From NCBI GenBank assembly GCA_028023455.1, contig JAQFVV010006305.1:2225001-2289000 (forward strand): a stretch of DNA of 64,000 bases, in the 5' to 3' direction. Below are positions 22,601 through 37,400 of this stretch, in pieces (position 1 is the stretch's first letter; every line of letters begins with the position of its first letter). The notes under the pieces are model-generated. The model worked only from the letters and a program-made list of their open reading frames with translations. It made no database searches and was not told the DNA's origin. This DNA comes from Epiperipatus broadwayi. Lineage: Eukaryota; Onychophora; Udeonychophora; Euonychophora; Peripatidae. The translations under genes were made by a program, and so were the position numbers.

Positions 22601-25296
22601 TTACTGACATATATGCTATCACCACAATTATTTATAGTTAATCTTCCAGCCTGTTAATGAAAGTAAATCATAATGATATGGTATAATGAAACATCTTTTG
22701 TCTTTAAATATTTTTAGTTGAAGTTTCATAACCATCTCATCTGAAGCTGCCCTCCCTCTTTACAATAAACCATTCCAATAGCTAAAGTTTCATTAAATAA
22801 GTGAGATCACCAATATGTATAAAATGAATAATGAAATATTTATGTTAGCATACTCACAAATACAAATGTATTCTTTTGCTACGTTAAAATAAGAGCAATA
22901 ATCCTTTATCTGTATGTTATAATGTTAAGAGCAAAATGCTTGAATTAAAGAAATAACGAACCATGTACCTTTAGATATGTGTATGATTGAATCATTGTTT
23001 ATAGTTATAAAGTTTTGACTGATGATTATCAAAGTAGCTTATCAGTAAAACTGCCAACTCCCAATTGTAAAACATGGTAGTGAAATTATTATGATAAAAA
23101 AAGTGATATTATGGTAATCTCTAGGACCAACATTACTCTGCAAAGAATATTAATAGCTCTAAACTAAATATTTTTGGGGCACTATGTTCATTCATGGTTT
23201 AAATAATTTCATCTTTCAAAAAGATAATGCTCCAATTTTATAGCCAGTGCAATCAAATATTACATTGAAGAATATGATGTTATACCTTTTCTATGCCTTT
23301 CTAGATCATGATTTAAATTTCATTGCCCTCTGATGGCCATTCTTTAACAAGAGATTTATATTCTTCACCAAATACTTCTCAGATTTTGGATATTTCTTCA
23401 ATGAATAATAATATTCTACTAAATAATATTCTAATTGCCTATTGTATTTTATGCATAGAATAAAAATTCTAAGAGATAATTCAATTTTTTAAAACCTAAT
23501 CTTGTATATGTGTATTGGCAAATATTTTCACAGATATGAAACATTCTTTTGTCTTTTCTGTATATAAAGACAAACAAGAGACTACTCATGAAAAAAGGTA
23601 GTAGGTAAATAGTTTTGACTGCTGTTGTAGCTATATTGCCTGCTGACATTTCAATAACATTGTAATTATTATGGAATCCAGTCATTACTATCCAAAATAA
23701 TTAGTTTTGGATATTTTATCAAGTCATAAAAATGATCAGAATCTTTTTCAAAACTATACATCTACTAATCTTATTCAATATGAATGGTTTCTAATTATTT
23801 TTATGATTGAGAAAACTGAACAAATTTGATGTTCAAATTGTAAAACTTCATCAGACTTTCTAGAATTATTTTAATAGTTTCAAATAACACTCTCTTGAAT
23901 CAATGTAATCCATTGATCAAATATAAAATGAATCTATTTTTACATGGTCTCCAAAATCTTATATGGGCAATAGATCAACAATTTATATTTCATAGAAATA
24001 AAACATTAATATTCTTTAAGCAGTCTCAAACTAACCTGATTAACAATTTAGATCTAAAATAATCAGTTAGATCGAAACTTTGTTAAGACCACTGTTAATA
24101 TAACATTACCGCTACAAAATATCAGTGATTGTTCTATTACTCATATAAGATCTTGGAGATAAGGTGAAAGTGGAGCTTCGAACTATGCTATAGCTAACTA
24201 TCAGACTTCAATTATAAGATAGCCAAAGAAAAATGTAAACAAAAATGTAAATAAACCAACAAAAAAAAAAAACATTAAAATTCGTAAGGCAGCCATTTTT
24301 CCTTCTCTGAGCCAAGTGTATACAGATTACACATATTAATATATTTTCTTTGGCTTATGTTGAAAGCACATATATTTTATTCTACATTTATTTTCCTTTC
24401 CAAATTTGATGAGCAGTAGTTCATAATAAAATATTTTCTAAGGGTAAAAGTTCTATAAAATTTTAAAGCATATTTAAAATAATATTGATTTAAAAATATT
24501 AACATAATTAGAAAAATTGTAATTTCTTGATAAAAAAACTAGTCTATTGTTCCTATAAGAGAAAAAAGTTATTGTAAAAAAAAAAAAAAAAAAGAAGAAT
24601 ATCACCCAGAATGGATTTAATATCAGATGAAAATCAGACATTTTGAAACTTACTTGATTTTAAAGATAAAAATATGGTAGGAATTCCGTTTTTTTCTTCT
24701 TATTCTTATTGCTTCAGTACATGCCTGAGTGAAAACATACTCAATAAAATAAATATACATTCTATTATTAATAACTATACTTGTAGTTGCAATTCAATAA
24801 ATAATATGTACTGTAATCAATCTTATCAATAAAAGGTGAGCTATTATATTCTATATACATTGAACACGAGAAGGGGTTGGAACAAAATATAGTGTAGTTT
24901 GTGGCTCTACTGTATATTGATATTAGATGTCATTTGCAAGTTTATCAAAAATAATTCTAAAAAGTATTTTTCTTTTTGTAAAAGATTTTTACAGTACGCA
25001 TATTTAAAGATAAGAACTTCCTAAATGACATATTTTTAGCATTACATATTTAATAGCTATAGCTTACATATAGGGTTATTAAAATTAATAAAACATACAT
25101 AAATCAAATACACAGATATAAATATGTTCGTGTATAAGATTAATCATTCAAAACATATTTTTCTATGTGATGTCTGAAACAAAATAATATAAGATATGAA
25201 TTTAGCTATTAATCATAATTAAAAAGAAATCCTGTTTTAAAAAAAACAAACAACAACAACAATAAAAAAAAAAACAGTTATAAATAATAACTAAAA
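22601..25296. other. AT-rich region beyond the NELF-E 3' end
   Basis: No exon or RNA gene was recognised. Short ORFs have no family features. A poly-A run of about 19 lies near 24576. Confidence 0.5.
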
Positions 25297-25333
25297 TTTA
25301 TTAAAATACAACTATATACACTGGTATATACAT

Positions 25334-25339
25334 TTTATT
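25334..25339 (-). terminator. candidate NELF-E polyadenylation signal
   Basis: The minus strand reads AATAAA here, about 42 nt after the stop codon. A second AATAAA lies at 25297-25302. Use of either one is inferred. Confidence 0.5.
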
Positions 25340-25380
25340 CATTATTCACATTACATACAATGTATATTACAAATTTACAT

Positions 25381-25454
25381 TTAAAATATGTCTTCATCAT
25401 AAGTTAAAATTTCTCTCTTGTCTTCTCTTTTGCTTTTATAAGAATGAATAGAAG
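25381..25454 (-). CDS. NELF-E terminal exon
   Basis: 74 nt, completing an Ala codon, then SIHSYKSKREDKREILTYDE and DIF followed by TAA (25381-25383). The acceptor is preceded by a pyrimidine-rich GACTGTTTGTTTAG. The KRxDKR...Y(D/S)(D/E)D pattern is the conserved NELF-E C-terminus. The 3' UTR looks short. Confidence 0.92.
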
Positions 25455-28400
25455 CTAAACAAACAGTCAAAGAAAAACAATTTAATGACTTAAATAAAAA
25501 AAAAGAAGGAAGATAATAAATCATAAATTTATTTACTATAAAAATATATATATATATATGTGTATATTTAGCTGTATTTTTATATTGGACTATTTCCATC
25601 ATCTAATATGTGTGTAGAATGTCTTTAGAAAAGTTTAATTTTTAGTTAAATATTCCAAATGCATTCAACTGTTAGTAATATCACAGCAAACAGGTTAGTA
25701 TATGCACCAACTGTTAGTAATATCACAGCAAACAAATGTTAATAATATCACAGCAAACAGGTTAGTATATGCACTAACTGTTAGTAATATCACAGCAAAC
25801 AGGTTAGTATATGCATATACTAACCTGTTTGCTGTGATATTACTAACAGTTAGTGCATATACTAACCTGTTTGCTGTGATATTATTAACATTTGTTTGCT
25901 GTGATATTACTAACAGTTGGTGCATATACTAACCTGTTTGCTGTGATATTACTAACAGTTGAATGCATTTGGAATATTTAACTAAAAATTAAACTTTTCT
26001 AAAGACATTCAACACACATATTAGATGATGGAAATAGTCCAATATAAAAATACAGCTAGAACACCATCATCACAAACCTTCAGAAAAACAACATGTGTAT
26101 ATTTACTTTGTAAAATATTAATTTACCATCATTAGCAATTTTTTGTATATAAGTGTGGCCATTCTAATTGTTTTCAGATATCCTTATATACAATTTAAGA
26201 AAAAAAAAAAACAGATGTCAAAATTGTTTTGCATGTAATTAGAGAATTACATAAATCCACAATATCATTACTAATTAGTTAATAATAATTTTGAAATGTA
26301 TCATCTTATACTGTTTATATATAAAATTTCAGGTTCAAATAATTATTCAAAAACATTTTTAAAAAAATCCTGAATATACGAATTTATGTGTAAAATAAAA
26401 TTTGAAGACTTTTCAAATACAGATAATACTGACCATTCTATAACTGTCAAATTGAAAATTAAATTACAAGAGTCCTACAAAGCCTTGCATAAAAATGCTT
26501 AGTGCATAGTCAGTCTAGAATAGATTCAACAGTAGTCAATAAATAGACATCTAGCTATTATTAAATGGGATCCAGATTAATCAGGTCTGTCAGACAAATA
26601 TTTATGCATTGACTATAAAAACAAAAAGTATAAGAGTAATATGGAGTGTTTTCCACTACTGGTAAAAATGTGATATTGCTATGGGTGCTGACCCCACAGA
26701 TATTTTTATGTTTTACAAAGCATATATATATAGTATTTATCCATACACCATGTATAAATCCTAGATATAAAATTGTTAAGAAAAAATTATTTGGGCCTCT
26801 CTATAATCTCAAGTACTGACTTTACTGCAGTAAACATAATGCTAATAATCATATTTACTTAATTTATATTTGTAGATGAAAAAAAATATAATTCTTTAAA
26901 ATGTCATATTTTAATTCAAATCTTTATATTATGGACCTTCCTAAGAGCCTTTAAAAACCATCAGTCTCCTGATACTCTTAGCATGCCCCCTCTCATATAC
27001 TCTATTTACCATATTCTTATGACTTGTAGTCTGCTATAATTCTAACTACTAGTCTAATTAATCACAAATACTAAAGAAAGATGAAAAAAGAAACAAGGGT
27101 GAACTAATTGCCAAGGTTAATATACCTCATGTAGCACATATTCAATCTGAACAATATACAATTCAATAATCAATTTATATATTATTATTTAAAAACAATT
27201 CGGCAATGGAATCAATGCCAATAAAAATTTCTTTTCGGGTCAAGTATAAGATATAAATAATAATTCAAATTAGTTTTGGGAATTTTCACTAAGTGCTTGC
27301 TCTTCAAAGATCCAAAAGCAGCCTTGGGAATTTACAATTAAACTGACATTTATTATAATTAAGTTAGACTCCCAAGTCAATAATCTATGAGAATATAACC
27401 TTGTATTATGTAAGTAGTTTTATTAATGCGTGTATTAAATAAACTATATTTAAACAAAAAAGTGTACATTAGTTTCAGAGAATATGTAATAGTACTCTAA
27501 AATTATTTAACCTGTATTGTTTATATCATGCCTCCAGAAACACTCTGTTTTTACTTTTTTTTATTTATTTTTCTCACTATGTTTGCTACTGTTTTTTTTT
27601 ATTAATACTATACTCCCAAAAGAAAATTAATGCAAAATAGATTGAATTGTTTAAAATTAGAAACTACTAATCTCAATTATGTTAAAAATAATGTTATAAA
27701 GTATTAAATTATATTTTAGATACTTGTGTAATTTAATATGAAATTGGCAAGTCTGCAATAGGTTTTTTAAGCAATGTTAGATTATCAATGTTTTATTATT
27801 CATTAATCATAATGGACACATTTAATTACTTCATTGTTTTTTCTATTAAGTTAGCAGAAATGTATTTTTTAAAAAAAATCCTGATTGAAATTATTAGAAT
27901 TAGTATACAAATGAATTTTTCAGGAGTTACCTCTTGGTAATCCAGTCTAGTTTTTTGAGCTAATTTGTGTTTTATCAAGAAAAAAAAAAAAATGTTGTAA
28001 GAGAACATTGTTGAATTGAAAAAGTACAATTAAATAATGCTATTCAGAATAATAAATTCATACTTTTGAGACAATGAGATAAGAAGAATAACTATTTAAA
28101 AATTACCACATGCATATAATTTTGATGATAGTAGTGTATTTGTACATACACTGACAAAGTATAATGAAAACTGCTAAAATAGACACGATTAAAAAAAACC
28201 CACCTGGATGATGTAATTGAAGATGCAGAATAAAATATAGATGAAACGAAGGTATGAGAAGTATGTTTGAAAAAAGATGAATATTTATGCATAATTGATG
28301 ATAAGAAAAAAAAAGTTATGATAAAATAGTTTCTTTTACTTACTGACATGATATCACATTTCATCAAATAAGAACATTTTACATGGATAGTGATTTTATA

Positions 28401-31400
28401 ATTCGAAATATTAAAAAGCAAAAATCCTTATTGATGAAGATGGTGATTAAGATTGACATGATTGACTCAAAACTTTATCAAGACATTCACTGCCTCTTTA
28501 TACGAGATTTCAACAAACTATTAACTTTTTTTGGATACCAGTTCTTCATTCACATGATACGAAGTAAATGATTATAAAACATTTGTAACATTCGCCATAT
28601 TTTGCAATATGGTTACTCTTGAAAGAGTGAATCTTGGACAAAAGGTAAGTAAAAAGTAGTGAAATTTTAGAAGGAGTACACAGTTTAACTGATATCAAAG
28701 AATATTTGTTTTAAGTGTAAACACAATAATGAAAGCTTTTCCTTACTATCTACCTTAGTAGGAGCAAATTTTTAAAACAACTTATTTCATGTTACCAATT
28801 AGAACGTTATTACACAAGAACAAATCCAAATTCTCACAATGCAGGCATTAAATACACTTGCTTTAATGCTAGAACAATAGTGGTGATTTATTCTATTGCA
28901 GTGATTCTGTTGGATATCATCATATGTAAAAAACAAATGTCTGCAGAACACAAAATACAATATGTATATTGAACCAAATTTATCAAAAGATTCTGACATG
29001 ATCTACATTTTATTGAATGAACCTCAATCACCTCAAATAACTTAGAAATCAAACATCTGCAGAATAAAAAGTTCAAGGTTCATTCAGCAAAATGTAGATC
29101 ACATCAGAATCTTTCAGTAAATTTTTCAGATACAGTGATTTGTGCGATGTTAAGTAATAACTTTGATTTTAATCTGCATGTATATTAACCACTATTTATT
29201 TGTTACTAGCTGATGTATCCATTCTTACATGAGAGCTTTTGCATTGTAAATAAAATTTTAATTTAATATATAAAGGCAGATTGATTTAGAATAGTGAGGT
29301 ATAAATTGTTACATTTGAAAGGTATACTTAAATTCAATTTTTTTTAAGTACATCATATATATATAGCCATAGTTAATATATTCCAGAACCAAATAACACG
29401 AGAATGCATCATGTATAGGTATCGATGAAAAACTTAATTTTCACATAAAAAATAAACATTAGCAAATTTCAGGATTTGTCCATATGCCTAATCTTCTGAC
29501 TGAACTTTTGCCAAGATTAAATTAAGACATTTTTCCTGTGCAGACAGGTGCATCCACAACACTGAATACTTGATAGGATATTGTGAGATATAGCAAAGTA
29601 ATCAGTTTTTAATTATGATTCACTTCCTTCTACTAGACATGACATATATTATACCTCTCAAATATTGCTGGTGGCACAAATAGATTTATTTAAACTATTC
29701 AATTCTTACTTTAAATTGACTCAATTAATTTATTTTCAAGGCAAAATCATCTAATACTTATTTTTAATAACCTTGTGAAAGATCTATTTTATACTAAATA
29801 TTATAATTATATTGCATTAAATATTTTATAATATATTCAGAAAACTCATCTCATAAGCTTATATATTAATAACATTCTAAGTTTCATAACTCATATCTAA
29901 ATCACTAAGCAAATAAAAATGATATCATTTGAGAATAAAAATTGAAACAATTTAAAGGAGGGATTGAATAAATCCATATTGAAATTTTGTTTTCACATTA
30001 GGCTGCACTAGAAGTAATATCATTTTTATTTGTTTACCAATTAAAACATATTAATATAAAATTTAGAACATTATGATACACAGTGTTATGAAAAGTGAGT
30101 GTTCTGAATATATTATATAATATTTAACATAATAAATTTATAATAATGCACATTGAGGATGAAATAGATCTATTGCAGAGCATTAAAAATTAGTACTAAA
30201 TCAGCGATTCACAATCTGTGGCACATGTACTACTGGTGTTACATGAAAAATAAACTATTTTTGAAAAACTATATTTAAATAATTTCAAATAATATAAATT
30301 TTTGGATTCAGAAAAAGAAAGAGTTTAAAGACATTATAGATAATGCCACTTTGCACCAGTTATTTATGTGAAAAGGGATTTTCAATAATATTATATTTAA
30401 ATGTAAATACAGAACAAATTTAATATTTGAGCCTAATTTACACTTAAAATTAATTTCATTGTACCTAATACTAAAAAATTGTGTTTTGCAAAACAAGCTC
30501 AAGGTACTTACTCATTAATTTTAATTAAAATGTTTTTTATAATATTTTGTTTTTCTTTTATGTAATAATTTTGAAAATGCTAATATTAATAATAGATATT
30601 TTGTTTCTTAATAAATATTTAATTTTTATTATAATAATTATGCTTTGACTACTGAAAAACTAAAATATTTTTTATTTTCCTACCTATTTTTTTTTTATAA
30701 AGGATGAAGATATGGAGAAATTTTAATATTCTTTGGGTCATACACGAAACCAAAAGATTGGGTTACACTATATCTTGAGAATATTAATTGAGTCAATTTA
30801 AAGTAGAGCTGATTATAATCATGTTGAATGGAATTTCATTCTTGTATTTATCATTGTGGTCATTCACATCCTATATAACTTAAAAAAGCTGCAGATAAAA
30901 CTTTTTTTGTTTGCATAGTGTTTTAAATATAATAATGATACTATGACATTATGAGGTAAGTATTCTGAATATATCCATTTAAATTATCTGAAAGAAGAAA
31001 ACAAAGATTCTCACATTTTCTATTGATAATGATATAATAATTTAGGTTCAACCAAAACTAAATAATAAGTATTACGGTTATATTTAATTAGGTTCATTCA
31101 AACTGCATTAAAAAAATATTATTATTATAATCCAACTTTTCTATGTTTTTTTTTTTTTTTTTTACCCCTTTAAAGATATATTTTAGTCACAGAAAAGTAA
31201 GAAAGTTAAATAGCCTAAAGCTTATATATAAAAAATTGTGCTATAGGAAAAAAACGTCTATTAATTTGTTAGTTATAACATAACAGCAAATACACAAACA
31301 TATTATTTTGTACATGTAGATTTATTCTTAGTATAATCCTTACATTTGGAAATAAATATTTATGTTTATGCATAAACACAAATTTTAGGAAGAAAAAAAA

Positions 31401-34400
31401 TCTAAGCCGAATAAGCATTAGTGCATATATGAGCCTTCATGCAAATAGAAAAGTATATCATATTTAAAAATTACTAATAACAAATGTAAATTTTTTAATG
31501 CTCAGAGCAGTAGTTCTTAAAGCATGTTCCGTGGAACACTGGTATTCCATGAAAAAAATTGTAGAAATAATAAGATAGCTTTGCGCTATTGTAAACATAC
31601 TTGAACTGCCCACAAACTTGTTAATTCACATATTATTTACATATCAGGAAAATGTTTATTTTAAAATATCTGCTATATCAAAAACTGTAAATGTTTTGCT
31701 CTTTTCTACATGTTATTTTTGTAAATTAAGTTTTTCAACATTAGTCAACATAAAATCAAAAAACCGCGAAAGATTTAAAAAGTTAGAACTAGAAATGCAA
31801 GTGGCATTGTCATTCATTCATCAAAATATTTCAGAAATTGGTGAAGAAACATCAAGAACATATTTCACATTAAATTTATTCTTTAGTTTATTAAAAGTTT
31901 TTAATTTGTTTTCAATGATTCTTCAAATATAATGATAATAAAACTAATATGCTCATGTAACTACAACAAGCAATTTGTTTTATTTCCTTTCTTATTATCT
32001 CCTATACGCAGTTCTTTAAAAGTTTTAAGTTTTTCATAAAATTTCTATATTTTCTTTTGACAATTTGATATTACTGACAAGTCACCTCCATAAAATATTA
32101 AGAAATTATTTTGCAATTTTGAATTTTTGTATGTTAGGTTTCCAAATGAAAAATATTAAGTGAAATATGTTCCGCAATTCTGTAAAGATTGAGAACCATT
32201 GGCTTAGAGCATCTAGCATATTTTGATAAGATTTTATAATTTTAATAGTAATGAAAGGCTTTAATATAAAAATCATACAACATCCCAAATATAATTATTT
32301 TATCTCTGATGAATATATATATATATTAAAAACATTGACAGACATCAATAAAAAAAAAATATATATATATATATGTTGGTTTTTCAACATATAATTTCTC
32401 CCAAGACAACCTATCAATACAAGAGTTATTTGTTTAACTAAATAATTTGACAAATTTTTGAAAACAATTTTGCTGCTGTGTATGGATTATAAGTAAGTAT
32501 GTATAATTTTCTTGAAAATTTTTAGGATGGAATTATATTATACCTGAAATTTATTTCCATAGAAACAAAATTGATTTAAAAACATAAATCAAATTAATAT
32601 TATACATTTAAAATAAACGTTAAAAAGTAGATTCACTTTTAAATACACACACACACACACACACACATGTCCATATACAACAATAACTAATAACATACAA
32701 ATATTACCTAAGACAGACCAACTTGCAGATGAATTATCAGTATTTGCTTCAATTACTGGTTGGCGGCGTGCAATTGATACTTTTAATAAAATACCATCGA
32801 CCATGTTTTTATTCATCTAAAACGACAAAACAAAAAACCTATACATATGATGGAAGAAAAATAGCATTAAAATTATCTTTCAAAATAAAAAGACAATACC
32901 ATAAAAAAAAAATGCATATACACAAATAGATTTGGGTTTTTATTATCAGGATTATGTAATGCATCCATTTGCTATTTCCATGATTTAGATTTGAATCTAG
33001 ATTGGATAACCCTTAAAAGTGTTTTTATGAGGCTTAGGATTTTTCTTTTAAGTAGCTAGTGAATAGATAACTTAATTAATCATTCAATATTTATTAGTGA
33101 ACAGTAATTCAATAATTTTTAACTCTTTGATTTGCAATGAATTATTTAAAGATCATACTATTATCTTTTACAGTAATTAAATAATACATTAAAATAATTA
33201 TCCATAAAGTATTTACAAAGAGTTCTGCAAATAAATAATTGTATAATCTAGTATTGCTGTGGATTGGGACTAATTAACACCAAATGTCTCAATTCAAATA
33301 ATCTCTGCATACATAAATTTGTTTAATGGAGTTTTATTTAAATAGCAATTAATTCTTATGTACATTTATTAATTACAAGTTATCATACATGCCTATGACT
33401 TATTTAAACTATTAATAAGACCTATGTGGGCTGGAATTGTCCCTAGGTTCGCTTTGGGACTCTACAGTGGTGAAATTCACCAAGGAAATCCTCTGTCCAA
33501 CATTCCAAAACCCCCAAGGCCTAATAAAAAACTCTTCTTATTTTTCTGCTTTTTTGTTACACTCACTCTCTTTTCCTTTAGCAGAAAATTATGTAATAAA
33601 TAAAAAACTTTAAAGTACTTTATTTCCATAAAATACATATTATATATTGTAACTAAAAAATATAACGATATTATAATAAAGGACAAAAGGGTTTATTGCA
33701 GAGAGATAAACAATTATCATTAACCTCAAAAATTATGAAAATGATTTATTGATATGACCAAAAAGCAAAGGGATTTTATTGTATTTACTTATATCTCAAG
33801 TGAATAAAATGTTACAATGGAAATGGTGTATGTGACTAAAATGAAGAATAATATTTCTTTTAAACAATTTGTAAGATTATCTCAGATATTAGTGGATTAT
33901 ATAATACACTTATCAAGCTTAAATTAGGATTAAAAATTATAATAAGGTATAACAAGAAGCTTGCCTCATTACCAATGCCACAAGTAAAATCAAATATCAT
34001 ATATATAATCTTCATAGACTTGTATAAGTACCTCTTTAGTTAAAAAAAAAAAAAAGGGGAATCTTAATAAATATTCGCACAAATACTCTAAATACCTTTA
34101 TTACATAAAACATGAAGTTATATCAACAGATCAACAAAGCATATAAAATATTAAATATTATTTTGTCCATAAATGATTTTTAATTAACTTAAAGTCTAGT
34201 CTCAACAACCAAGGTACAAACAAATTACTAACACACATTTATATAGAACAATAAAACTTTAAATATAAAATTAAACAAATTCAATAACTATATTAAATCC
34301 TTAAAATTATAATTCGTAGTCTTTAAAAGCATCCAAAAAATAATTATCCAGGCAGAATCCTTTACGTATTCACAATTTTAAATTATTGATGTTTTAAGAT

Positions 34401-37400
34401 TGAAGAAATTCTAATGGATAAGTTTAACACACTTAATCCTTATAGAAAAAATTTAACAATGAAGGCTGAGTTTATAATACAAATCCATTAATGGTCCAGT
34501 TTCAAAAACACCATTTGACAAGCTTATATTTATTTGTTTTATATTCTTTAGGTAGTAAACACAGCAATTAATCCTACAAGGCATAGCTTTCATCAATCAT
34601 AAAATCTCTAAGCATATTTCTGAAAACAAAATATTGATGAATATATATCTATCTGTTTATTAAATTGTTTTTTGTAATTATTATTCACAACTTTAGATTA
34701 TTGTAGTATTAAGTAGTATTTAATCCACTGGATGCACTAGTTTTAAATTAATATCAAAAGCTTTAGATAGTTTTTCATAAATGTAATATAAAATAATTCG
34801 TTAATCCACAGTAGTTTAATAATACTCTTCTGAAGTTTCATGTTGATATAGCAGATATATACATTCCAAGCAAGTAATTTTTGATTTGGAAAAGAGACAA
34901 ATAAATAATGCAATTCAAATAAAAATGTAATTTTCCATGAAGCATTCTTAAAAGTTTTTTTAATTGCAATTCAGTTATATGGTTTTCATTTCTTTTAAAT
35001 TCATTATTGAATATATGTTGTTAGACATTTAATTTCTCTATTCAGGACAATGTAGAGGAACATTTGCCATTAAAAAAACATATGTTTAGTTGATTGTTTA
35101 CGATTTTAGTACAGGATATCATGATGGCTAATTTTGAATTTATAAGTTTCTATCATGTGATTAATGAGACCATAAATTTTACCTCAAATCTTTCATATTT
35201 TTGGATTTTACAAAAATATTCTCTCATTGTTGCTTAGAAATAGTAGTGATATTTGAAAATTTTTTAAGCAAATAGTAGCAAAATTTGTGATGATTTCAAT
35301 TTTTAAAAATTTTAGATAAATATTCTGTCAAAACATTAAATACCAGATTACATTAATGATTAAAATAAAATAAATACACATTATTGTTTTATAAAATAAA
35401 TTATTTATACTATTAAAATAAATGATTTTTTTTCTGTTCATTTCATTTTGTTTTCATTAAAGTTCCCATCATACTTAATAATAAATATAATTATTACTAC
35501 TCTAATAATAAATTTATTAAAATATTTTATGATTATACCTTTTAATTTTTAATACATTCAACCATATAAAAACACTTGTGCTATACTTACACATTTGAAT
35601 ATTATCTAAAATCTTATATTATTAAGTGTAGTTTAAATTATCTAGCTGGAATAATAAAATTATTATTATATCACAAATATTTTATTCCTGTTGTAGTTAA
35701 CGTTGTATTTTTTTATTCTGCCTATTATTCTTTCAAACTTAACTTTAAATGTGTGTATATCTTTTTCAATAAAATTTTACTCACAATAAAACAAAATTTG
35801 ATACATGTAATGTTTAATATGCTGTGTATTTATAAAATCTGTATGAGAAGACATCTTGGATAAATTTAATAATGTGCTTCAGTAGATTGAAGAATCAATA
35901 ATATCAATATTACTTCGAATCATTTTATTTGCAACAGTAATAATCAATAATATTTGCTTTATTAATAAGCCAATAAAATTTTTTAGAATTTATGAGTGTG
36001 ACTCTTAATCTAGACATTAAAAATATTATTACAACATATATACAATTACCTCCCCACTTCAGAAATGGCTGCTTTCTGAAGTAATATAGTCTTTCAGGTG
36101 GGAGGTTCTTTAAACCCTTTCGGATCTCCTTAACATAATGGTATTTCTGCTATTGTCTTCTTCTGCTGCAGAATCATTTACTTGCTCATTGTTTATTTGG
36201 CCATTATTTTGGAACTGGGTTACACGATGACAATTCATTCATTTGCAGCTTTAATGCAAATCGTCTGCAAACATGGTTAGTGTGCTGTCACAGAACAGCA
36301 CCACTTCCTAGACACACTTCCACCATCTGCATAAGTAAGTGTTTATCTACTTCACCTTTTATCCAATATTTTTTAAGCCAATCTCTTATCTAAACCTTGT
36401 CACCTGCTATATAATTTGAAGTATTTACTTTGACTATGCTATATTCTTCCTTTGGCATTAATTAATGCCAATGCACCCCTTTTCAGAAGTTTAGATTTCA
36501 ACTGAGTTTGTGTAGAATCCGTAAATCGTACACTTACAGGTCTCAGACCATTCATTCTGCTATTTTATTACATTTAAAAAGATGTATTTTTTTTCTACGA
36601 TGAATTTTTTATGATTTTTTTTTCTGAAATACAATTTTTAAATATTTTCTTTTTCATTTTTTTTTAGAATTACTAATCGTAAATTTTTTTTGCCGCTCAA
36701 ATGTCTTCTCTTACTACTTATTTTAGCTCTGATATTAATATGAAATTGCCAATGCATATGTTAGTGAGCCTTTTTTTCTTCTAGAAGCTTATTTTAGTGA
36801 CAGTTCAGATCCGGAAGCTGCAATGTCAGAAAAAAAAAGGTTTGGAGTCATTTTATTTGCAAAGATAACCATGGTAACCATATTTAAGGCCTTCTTCATG
36901 ACCGAACTCAAATTTGAAATTGGACAATAACATTTATGTGTTGCGCGCAGGGGGGGAGGAGTAGGAATCAGTGAATATTCAATTAGTTATATTACGTTTT
37001 TTTTTTTTATATAATTACAAATGTATAGAAAACAATAAATATGCTATAGAATTTTAGGCAATTTACATTTCAATATATAAAAACATACACATACAGACTC
37101 AATCATATACTTACATATTAAGTGTAATAGGCAAGATATACTATGATTTTATTTATATGAATATTCATTTATTGCATGAATATGGTAACACTGTACTCGT
37201 TACAATTTTGTAATAATCTCTTGAACACAGACTTTCAAACACCCTCAGTCATCCACTCTCATACATTATCTCTCACACATATATATAACCAGTGCTCATA
37301 ATAAATTTGTTTATTTTGATCATTATTGATTTACTTAGTTTTTATTCATTTTATCTTAGAAAAATTTTTGTTTGATATTTATTTTTTGCGTACATTTTAT

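Noticed and set aside
25695-25932. Identical 76-residue ORFs on both strands
   Set aside because: They arise from the perfect palindrome and low-complexity units. There is no protein family or splice context.
28092-28571. Small ORFs on both strands that could be an extra NELF-E exon
   Set aside because: The terminal exon at 25381-25454 completes the codon left open at 32708, and no conserved NELF-E sequence is missing between them.
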